Origin: Tissierellia bacterium
GTDB taxonomy: Bacteria; Bacillota_A; Clostridia; Tissierellales; Peptoniphilaceae
Direction of reading: 5' to 3'
DNA: 53,078 nucleotides
NCBI GenBank assembly: GCA_012513395.1
Contig: JAAZCH010000415.1
Coordinates: 1 to 53,078, forward strand
Both the position numbers and the translations under genes were made by a program. Below the pieces are notes generated by a model. That model had not been told where the DNA came from. It saw nothing but the letters and a program-made list of their open reading frames with translations, and did no database searches. Positions 25,483 through 34,600 of the stretch are shown one piece after another; within the stretch, counting starts at the first letter, position 1; the number at the start of each line of letters is the position of its first letter.

Positions 25483-27198
25483 ATGAAATTAATAATTGCA
25501 GAAAAACCAAGTGTTGCTAATTCTATTGCAAAGGTTGTTGGAGCAACATCTAGAAAAGATGGTTACATTGAAGGGAATGGATATATGGTGAGTTGGTGTG
25601 TTGGTCATCTCATTCAAATGGCGAGTCCAGATAAGTATGATGAGAAATATGCCAAATGGAATTTAAAGGATCTTCCGATATTGCCAAAAGAGTTCAATTA
25701 TGAAGTTTCTAAAAATACAAAAAAACAATATGGGGTGCTAAAAAAGTTACTCCACTTAAAAGAAGTAGAGTCAGTTATTAATGCGTGTGACGCAGGACGT
25801 GAGGGAGAGTTAATATTTCGCTTGGTGTATGAACAAGCCAAATGTACAAAGCCAATTAAAAGGCTTTGGATATCCTCAATGGAAGATGAATCAATTCATA
25901 AAGGAATCGAAAATTTAGCACAAGGAAAAGACTTTGAGAATCTATTCGAAAGTGCTAAATCTAGAGCGATAGCGGATTGGCTAGTTGGAATGAATCTAAG
26001 TAGACTTTACTCCTGTTTATATAGTCAAAACTATTCGGTAGGTAGAGTTCAAACACCTACACTCTCTATGATTGTTGAAAGAGATAGCGAGATTAAAAGC
26101 TTTGTTAAAGAGCCATACTATGTGGTCGAGCTTGAAACTGAAGAGTTTTCATTATCTACGGAATGTATTGATTCAAAAGAAATTGCAGAACAACTCGGTA
26201 ATCTTGTACCAGAAGAATTAGTAATTACAGAGGTAGTACAAAAAGAAAAAATTACTAAACCTGAACCTTTATTTGACCTAACTGCATTACAAAGGGCCGC
26301 CAATAGATACTTTGGTTTTAGTGCCAAACAGACACTAGATTATCTTCAAAGTCTTTATGAAAAGAAGTTAGTGACTTATCCAAGAACAGATAGTCGTTAT
26401 CTGACAACTGACTTGAAAGAAACGGTATCTCAAATGCTAGATACAGTAGGAGAGGGTTTTAAAAGAGACGCAAAAAACCTAGAGTCAATCTTTAAGAATG
26501 ATAAAGTAAGCGATCACCATGCGATTTTACCTACACTTGGAGCAATGAAAAATGGAGTAGTTAATTTACCTGGTTCTGAACAAAAAATCTTTGATTTAGT
26601 CAAAGCGAAACTTTTAATGTGTGCTAGTTCTAATTTGATTGAGAGTACGACAAAAGTAGAAGCTCAATTTGATGGTTTTGTTTTTTCAGCTAATGGAAAA
26701 AGCATTCTTGACGAAGGATTTTCTAATTACATGAAACCATTCTTGAACAAGGAAAGAAAAGAGGTACTCTTACCACAGCTTAATCAAGGTTATGTTCTAT
26801 CGGTTAAGAATAGAACTGTTAAGCAGAAGTTTACTCAACCACCTAAACATTTCACCGAAGAGTCTCTCCTAAAAGCAATGGAACTTGCTGGAGCAGATGA
26901 CATTGAAAAAGGAGTTGAAGTAGAACGTAAAGGACTAGGTACACCAGCAACAAGGGCAGGTGTCATCGAGAATCTAATATTTAAAGGGTTCATCGAAAGA
27001 GATAAGAAAAACCTTCTTGCTACTCATAAAGGAACAAGCTTAGTCACGATTGTATCTGAAACATTTCGTTCTCCAAAAACAACAGCAGAGTGGGAGATGA
27101 AACTAACAAAGATTGCAGAGGGGAAAGAAAGTTCAAAAGAGTTTCTCGAAGAGATAGAAAGTGACATTACAAAATTAGTAAATCAGTACCAGAAATAA
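25483..27198 (+). CDS. topB: DNA topoisomerase III (type IA)
   Basis: A 571-residue type IA topoisomerase. The Toprim domain starts KLIIAEKPSVANSIAKVV and includes NACDAGREGELI (acidic DxD-type metal site region is EGELIFRL). The catalytic Tyr is Y299 in TYPRTDSRY, and the RVQTPTL and DHHAILPT motifs are present. It is shorter than many TopB proteins because it lacks C-terminal zinc ribbons. It relaxes or decatenates DNA during ICE replication or transfer and is standard in this family. AAGGAGG precedes the ATG. Confidence 0.95.
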   Translation: MKLIIAEKPSVANSIAKVVGATSRKDGYIEGNGYMVSWCVGHLIQMASPDKYDEKYAKWNLKDLPILPKEFNYEVSKNTKKQYGVLKKLLHLKEVESVINACDAGREGELIFRLVYEQAKCTKPIKRLWISSMEDESIHKGIENLAQGKDFENLFESAKSRAIADWLVGMNLSRLYSCLYSQNYSVGRVQTPTLSMIVERDSEIKSFVKEPYYVVELETEEFSLSTECIDSKEIAEQLGNLVPEELVITEVVQKEKITKPEPLFDLTALQRAANRYFGFSAKQTLDYLQSLYEKKLVTYPRTDSRYLTTDLKETVSQMLDTVGEGFKRDAKNLESIFKNDKVSDHHAILPTLGAMKNGVVNLPGSEQKIFDLVKAKLLMCASSNLIESTTKVEAQFDGFVFSANGKSILDEGFSNYMKPFLNKERKEVLLPQLNQGYVLSVKNRTVKQKFTQPPKHFTEESLLKAMELAGADDIEKGVEVERKGLGTPATRAGVIENLIFKGFIERDKKNLLATHKGTSLVTIVSETFRSPKTTAEWEMKLTKIAEGKESSKEFLEEIESDITKLVNQYQK

Positions 27199-27228
27199 AT
27201 ATTATTAATAATCAAATCTACAGAAATT

Positions 27229-27265
27229 GAGGGATGAGTTGAGATAACTTGTCCCTCTTTTTTTA
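27229..27265 (+). terminator. Terminator-like hairpin between topB and the C5 methyltransferase gene
   Basis: A two-part stem (GAGGGA/TCCCTC and AGTT/AACT) is followed by T7 and, six bases on, AGGAGG of the next gene. It could terminate topB transcription or attenuate the methyltransferase. Confidence 0.7.
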
Positions 27266-27275
27266 TTTTCAGGAG

Positions 27276-28244
27276 GTGAAGAAGATAGAAAAGATTTCAG
27301 TACTAGAATTATTTGGTGGAATTGGAGCGATAAGAAAAGCACTCATTAATCAAAAAATACCCCATAGTGTTGTTGACTATATTGAGAACGATAAGAATTG
27401 TGTCAAAAGCTATAATCAGCTTTATGGTGAGGACTATAAGCCACAGTCGGTGATTGATTATCATCCACCAGATGTGAAGGTTGATATCCTAATGCATGGT
27501 AGTCCATGTCAAGATTTTAGTCGAATTGGACTAAAACAAGGTGGAGAGGTTGGAAGTGGAACACGAAGTAGTCTCTTGTTTGAAACAATACGAATCATCA
27601 AAGAGATGAAAGAAAAACCCACATGGGTCATATGGGAAAATGTAAAGGGAGTCCTAGATCGAAAGATGAAAGATTCCTTTTTTATTTACTTAAAAGAATT
27701 AGAAAAACTAGGTTATCAAAGTAAATATCGAATACTAAACTCACTTGAATTTGGAGTTCCGCAAAAGCGAGAACGAATATTTGTAGTCAGTTGCTTAGGT
27801 GAGAATGCATTCTCGTTTGAAAATCTTGAGAAACGACAAGCACCTAGTATCAAAGAAATCTTAGAGAACAATACTTCAAAGAAATATGAAGTGACTCAAC
27901 CATCTATGTTAAAGCTGATGGATACAAACAATGACTACCGAAAAGACTTCAAAGCACGAGTTCAGATAATTAAAGACTTTGCTTACACCATCACCACCAA
28001 ACAAATGAGAATACCTAATGCAGGACTCATTGATTTAGGAAATGGAAAGTATCGCTATTTAACGGAACGAGAATGTTTTTTACTCATGGGATTTAGCGAA
28101 GAAGATTTCTCAAAACTAAGAGAAGTATATCCAGAAAAAGAAAAAACAACATCGAGCATTTTATACAAACAAGCAGGCAACAGCATTGTTGTTGATGTTC
28201 TTGAGAGCATCTTAAAACAAATCACAGAAGGAGAAAAAAGATGA
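27276..28244 (+). CDS. C5 cytosine DNA methyltransferase
   Basis: A 322-residue enzyme (counted from GTG 27276) with the full C5 motif set: motif I LELFGGIGAIRKAL, motif IV GSPCQDFSRIG (catalytic Cys), motif VI WENVKGV, motif VIII QKRERIF, and motif X KQAGNSIVVDVLE. The target region lies between VIII and IX, and no restriction partner is adjacent. Orphan methylases in this position occur in Tn1549-like ICEs and may protect the incoming element from host restriction. The start is unusual: AGGAGG (27271-27276) overlaps the GTG, while an in-frame ATA at 27285 has ideal 8-base spacing. The stop overlaps the next gene (ATGA). Confidence 0.92.
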   Translation: MKKIEKISVLELFGGIGAIRKALINQKIPHSVVDYIENDKNCVKSYNQLYGEDYKPQSVIDYHPPDVKVDILMHGSPCQDFSRIGLKQGGEVGSGTRSSLLFETIRIIKEMKEKPTWVIWENVKGVLDRKMKDSFFIYLKELEKLGYQSKYRILNSLEFGVPQKRERIFVVSCLGENAFSFENLEKRQAPSIKEILENNTSKKYEVTQPSMLKLMDTNNDYRKDFKARVQIIKDFAYTITTKQMRIPNAGLIDLGNGKYRYLTERECFLLMGFSEEDFSKLREVYPEKEKTTSSILYKQAGNSIVVDVLESILKQITEGEKR

Positions 28245-28663
28245 AAGCATTAAACAAAATAAGCATTTTAGAGTGTGATGAAACACAACATGAGAACCAT
28301 ATGAAGGAAATAGAACAGATTTTTGAAAGAATCTATTCGATTAAAAACTATGACTGTCTATATACCGTGGAATATGTTGATGACTATCACAGAGAGAATC
28401 GAGATAAGGTTATTACAACTGATGATTTACAAAGTCTAAATGACATTCTAGATGGAACAGACTTTAAGAATGGAATGGATGTATATGTAGATGAGGGAGA
28501 TTTAATTTTCTTAGTACATGGTCAAGGTTATGAAATTCAAGGAGAACATTATTTAGTCGAAACCAAAGTTACTGTTCAAGCTTTTGATAATTATGGCTTT
28601 GAAGTGGATATGGGAAGATTTTTCCAAGATAAGAAAAAAGATAGGAATGAACCGAATCTATAA
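28241..28663 (+). CDS. Hypothetical acidic protein coupled to the C5 methyltransferase
   Basis: A 140-residue Asp/Glu-rich soluble protein with alternating helices and strands and no recognised motif. It shares an ATGA overlap with the methyltransferase gene and ends 18 bases before the giant SNF2 gene, whose AAGGAGGA site lies in the gap. An acidic small protein beside an orphan methylase could be a DNA mimic, but that is speculation. Confidence 0.65.
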   Translation: MKALNKISILECDETQHENHMKEIEQIFERIYSIKNYDCLYTVEYVDDYHRENRDKVITTDDLQSLNDILDGTDFKNGMDVYVDEGDLIFLVHGQGYEIQGEHYLVETKVTVQAFDNYGFEVDMGRFFQDKKKDRNEPNL

Positions 28664-28681
28664 AACAAGAAGGAGGAAAAC

Positions 28682-31600
28682 ATGAGAATAAATGATTTTG
28701 AACATCAGATAGAACTCGTTAAACAAGATGTATTGAGTAGTGATAAAAACTATGTTCAGCTTCTTCAAACGATGGGAAACAACTGGCGATATGACTTCAT
28801 CAATCAGTTAAGTATTTATGATAAAAATCCAGAAGCGATTGCGTGTGCTAAGTTTGATTTTTGGAGACAACATTTAAATCGAACTGTGATGAAGGGACAA
28901 AAAGGTATTCCAATACTTGAAGATTATGGTTATTACAAAAAAGTAGACCATATCTTCGATGTTGGACAAACAGTATCAAAAAATAAAGAAGTTAATGAAC
29001 TTAGTTTGTGGAGTTTTAGGTTAGAAGACCAAAAGATAATTACTGATATCATAATTTCTGAAGGACATGAAGGCACAGGAGATTTACTACCTGATTTGAA
29101 TGCACTCATAAAGCTAAAGAGTGATAATGTATTTGGTTCTTTGATGAATGACTTGAGAATTGAAACAGATGAACAAGATAGCTTTAGAAAGTTCTTAGAA
29201 CAGTCAACTCTTGTAAGTATGACAAAAAGATTAAGTTTGAATGTTGAGATTGATTCGTCATATTTTCAAAGAGGGCTACAAAGTCTAGATAGTATTTCAC
29301 TCATGCAAGTTGGTGAAGTACTAACAAGACTAAACAAAGAGTTGTTAGAAGAAGTGATTACAAAGAGTAATGAGCAAAGACGAAATAAGCTGCTGACAAA
29401 CATAAGGGCTGCCGAATATAATAAAGCTAACGAAAAAGAAGGAGGATTAGATAATGTATTTCGAAGAGATACCAATGATAGATTTAACCAAGACGAACGA
29501 GTTCTCGGATCTGGAAACAACCGAGCAAATAGCTCAGAGAATCAAGGAGAATACCTTGGATCAACTGGAGGAGAGCAAAGACTTCATAGAGAAGTATCCC
29601 AATCCAATCTACGCAATGATGAGACTGGATTACCTAGTGGAGAGCGAGAGTCAAGAGAAGTGGGAACTTCTGATGGATCTGTATTACGAGAAGAAATTAG
29701 TTCCCCATTTGATGGAAACACAAGAGAGAGCGATTTTGATGATGAGACAAGAGAAACCCAAGATGATGGAAGCTTTGGGACTTTCAGAGAAGATGAAAGA
29801 GGAGAGTCCACAAGAGTACGAGGGTCAGATGAACAATCTGATTTCGAGCCTGAAGGAGATAATCATCAAGGAAGTAGTCGAAGTTTAAATGATAGTGAAA
29901 TAGTAAAGAGTGAGGAAGTCGAACAATCGGCTTCTTTTTCTTTTTACTCAAAAGATAACCAAGATGATCTGATGCCAAGTGAAATTCTAGAGCGTGTACC
30001 AAAACTTTATGGTCAAGAGTCAGTTCCACTTTTAGACCAAGAGGTTCATGCCGCCTATATTATTCCATTAAGAAGTAATTGGACATGGTATTTGACGGAA
30101 TATGATGAGGAGTCTGGCGATGCATTTGGTTTGGTGGCAGGATTTGAGCCTGAACTTGGATATTTTAACCTTAATGAGCTAAAGAGTCTTGGAGCACAAA
30201 GACTTATTCTTGAAGATTTCCCCAAAACTTATCGTGAGTTATTGGAAACAGAGTTGTCTAAACAGTTAAGCAGTGATGAGCTGATGAGCGTGTTTGGGTC
30301 AGAAGTATTTAGTAATGACACTAATCTTGAAACTGAGAATGAGAGAATAGCAGTTAAGGTAGGTAATGAGTTTGTACTAGCCATGCCTGAAGATGTTTCT
30401 CATATCAAAATTGAGGAAACTAGTAGCTTAGTTCAAATGTATGGGGTTACTTATCCTATTTATCGAGGTATCACCTTTGAAGAGAGTCAAAAGGTAGATG
30501 CACTCATCGATGAAGGTCGCTTTATTCCGTATACGATTAATGATTTTCTTGTTGAAGAAACAATGACTTCAGAGTTTTCTTATGAAGAAACAGAAAAAGG
30601 CTTAGATGTTTATTATTCAAGTGACAGAACCAAGAATGAAAGAAAACTCATTGCACAAATTGATGGTGAAAGTAGTTCATATCATTGGATTGATGAGTCC
30701 TTTGCCAGAAAAGACATCTATCAAGAGGTTTCAAAAGAATGGTGGAATACGTTTCGTCCAAAGCATTGGCAAAAACAAGATGAGAAGCTTTCTAAATTCG
30801 ACTTGGGATTCTACTCAATGGGGAATGGCTATGTAGTCAGTAACAAACTTGAAGAAGATAAAGAAAATAAAGATTACAAGAAACTAGCCTTGATAGAGGA
30901 AGATAGAAATATCATTTTCTATGAAGAAAATCTACCAAAAGAAATACTAGGGGAAATTAAGTTCGTAGCTTATACAGGGAATGCGAGAATTTCTGAAACA
31001 CAGCCACATATTGGAGTCTTTACAACAAAATCTCCAATTGATATTAGTAACCTCAATGATGAACAAAAAGAACAAATCAAAAAAGGACTTGAGACCTTAT
31101 CCTTAGAACAAGTATTGACTTACAGTTATAGCGGAATTGATTCTTGGCAAATGGAACAGACTCGTTGGTCGCTCGAAAATGGAATTTCAATCGAACAAGC
31201 TAATGCATTATCTAGCTCTAGATTAGGATCGAGTGATTTTAATGTTCTCCGCTCTTATGTTGAGCAAGGTCTTTCAGTCTCTCAAATCACAGAATTAAAT
31301 CAAGGTTTTCTTACTTCTCTTGAGCTTATTGCTAAAGGGAATGAAATGCTTGAACTTGGAAGAACGAAAGAAACAGTTATTGAAGAAGTAGGTAATACTC
31401 AAGAACAAATTGCTTTCGATTTGGAGCATGAGGAAACAAGTGTTGATGAAAGTCTGCTCCCTAACTTACAAGTTGGGCAAACAATCTACTACGAACATGA
31501 ACCATATACTGTGCTACGTGAAATTGCACTTAATCCAATAACAAAGAAAAATGATTTATGGTTATCACCAGTAAATGAGAAAAATCGAAAAGTACCAGTG

Positions 31601-34600
31601 ATTAGTTTTGAGAATGAAGCAGAGCTATTAACAAAGGTGCAACTTGAAAGACCACAATTCATTGTTGGAGATCAGGTTACCTACAAGGATAAAGTGTGTA
31701 CAATTACAGGCTTTGACGACATGGGAGACTTAAAGACCGTAACCGTTAAAGATAATGAAGAACTTTTAGGTGGTTTTATCACGAGTTCAGAAGTTGTGAT
31801 TTACCGAAAAGAATCCGATCTTGAATCAATCCTAAAACCAATTCAAGACAATCAACTTATTGTTGAAGATGAACTATATCAGTTAGCTCAAAAGATAGAT
31901 GAATACTCATTTGACCTAGATTATTACGAATATGCTGATACGGTAGGCATTTCAGATGAAGAAAGATTTGACCAAGTTGAGCGTATTTATCAAGACCTAC
32001 AAAGTGGAGAAGTAACTAGCTATATTGATTGGTTTGAAGAAATTACTGAAGATGAGGAAAATGCTGAGGTTACCTCACTTATTAATGAAATTAAGACCAA
32101 GACGTCCCACTTGGCTGAAGCTTATATTGCAGATCCAGTTGCGAAAAACTTTCAGATTGATTCAAACATTACTCTTGAAAATCTTACACCTTCAGAGAGA
32201 CTCGAAAATAACCGAAAAGCACTAGAAACTCTATTTAAGATTGAAAAAGAGAATCGTAATGCAACACTTGAGGAGCAAGAAGTTCTTAGTCGTTATGTTG
32301 GCTGGGGTGGGCTGGCAGATGCCTTTGATGAAAACAAAACTGGTCAATGGCAAGCCGTACGAGAATTCTTAAAGGAAAATCTCACATCCAAAGAGTACGA
32401 TAGTGCCAAAGAAAGTACACTTACAAGCTTCTACACTCCCCCACAAGTAATTGATGGAGTTTATTCAGCTCTAGAGCAAATGGGATTTAAAAAAGGAAAT
32501 ATCCTAGAACCTAGTATGGGCGTTGGTGCTTTTGTCGGTAGTATTCCTGACACGATGAGCAATTCAAAAGTTTATGGTGTTGAGCTAGATAGCATTAGTG
32601 GCCGCATTTCCAAAAAGCTTTATCCAGAGAGTGATATTCAGATTAAAGGTTTTGAAGAAACAAATTTCTCCAACAACTTCTTTGATATTGCTATCGGTAA
32701 TGTTCCCTTTGGCGACTTTAAAGTGAATGACAGAGAGTATGATAAAAACAATTTTCTGATTCACGACTACTTCTTTGCTAAGACTTTAGATAAGGTTAGA
32801 AATGGTGGGCTGGTTGCCTTTATTACCTCAAGTGGAACACTGGATAAAAAAGATGAGAGTGTTAGAAGATATCTTGCTGCTCGTGCAGAGTTTCTTGGAG
32901 CAATAAGACTTCCTAACAACACCTTTAAGGGACAAGCAGGAACAGAAGTAACCAGTGACATTATATTTTTAAAGAAAAGAGATAGCATTCGAGATCGGGA
33001 TGAGCCTTGGATTCATCTAGCCAGCGATGAGAATGGACTAATCTATAATCAGTATTTTGTGGATAATCCTGAAATGGTTCTGGGTGAAATGACTGAGGAA
33101 AGTGGGCCGTTTGGTAATAGGGTCGTTTGTATTCCAAAGGAAGTAGATTTTAAACTTCAAATACAGAACGCTGTAGAGAAAATTGCAAGAGAAAACCACT
33201 ATGAGGAAATTGAACTTGATGTTGATGAAGAAGTAACGCTTCCGGCAACGGATGATATTAAAAACTTCACTTATACCATCATTGATGATCAAGTTTACTT
33301 TAGAGAAAACTCTATTCTAATTCAAAAAGAAGTGACAGATAAGAATAAAGAAAAAATCGGAGATTATCTGAAAGTTACAGAAGCTCTAAAAGACGTAATC
33401 GAAGCACAAACTCAAGGAGCTAGTGATGAGGTCATTGAAAGCAAGCAAGTTGTTCTAAATGAAATCTATGATGCCTTTTCTAAAAAACATGGCTATCTGA
33501 ACTCTTTGTCTAATACCAGAGCCCTAAAAGAAGATAGCAACTTCCCATTAGTATCCTCAATCGAGGTACTTGATGATGAGGAAAATTTCAAAGCAAAAGG
33601 CGATATCTTTAGCAAGAGAACGATTGTCAAAGCACAGAGTATTGACCATGTTGATACATCATTGGAAGCCCTGGTTTTGTCTATCTCCCAAAGAGGACGA
33701 GTTGATTTTGACTATATGACTGAATTAACTGGCAAGGACAGAGAAATACTCATTCAAGAACTGTATGGTGAGATCTATCTGGATATTCAGGAGTTCGATC
33801 AGTTTGGTAATAGTAAACCTTTCCAGAACGTGCTTGATGACTCTGAGTACCACTTTAACTATGTGACAGCAGATGAGTATCTGAGTGGAAATATTCGAGA
33901 AAAGCTCGGTGTCATCAAAGAGTACGAATCCTATGTTTCAAAGCTTTTATCAAATCGTTCCTACTTCCAAGAAGGAGAACGATTTGAGATTGATGAAAAA
34001 GAAGCAGCAGTGCTGGAAAAAGAATATATGGCACTTCAATATCAACATAAAAAACTGGAGGAGGTTATGCCTGAAAGACTTACTGCTTCAGATATCAATG
34101 TGCGTTTAGGTGCAACATGGATTCCAACGAAAGATGTTGAGCGTTTTATGTTCGAGACATTAAAAACACCTGGATATAATCGTTGGGATATTAAAGTTAA
34201 GTTTTCGCCAATGACCAGTGAGTGGAATATTGAAGGAAAAAGCGTTGATCGAGGAAATGACCTTGCTGAACTGACCTATGGTACAAGCCGAGTGAATGCT
34301 TATAAGCTCATAGAAGATGCACTAAACCTAAAAGAAACAAAAGTCTTTGATCAAGTTATTAATCCAGATGGTTCAAAAAGTTCGGTACTCAATAAAAAAG
34401 AAACATTACTGGCCGGGCAGAAACAAGAACTTCTAAAAGAGGAATTTAAAAACTGGATCTTTCAAGAACCAGATAGGCGTAATCGCTTAGAGAATATGTA
34501 TAACGAGCGGTTCAACTCTATTCGCAATCGTGAGTATGACGGAAGCAACCTGTCCTTTGAAGGGATGAACTCAAAAATTGATTTAAGAGAACATCAACGT

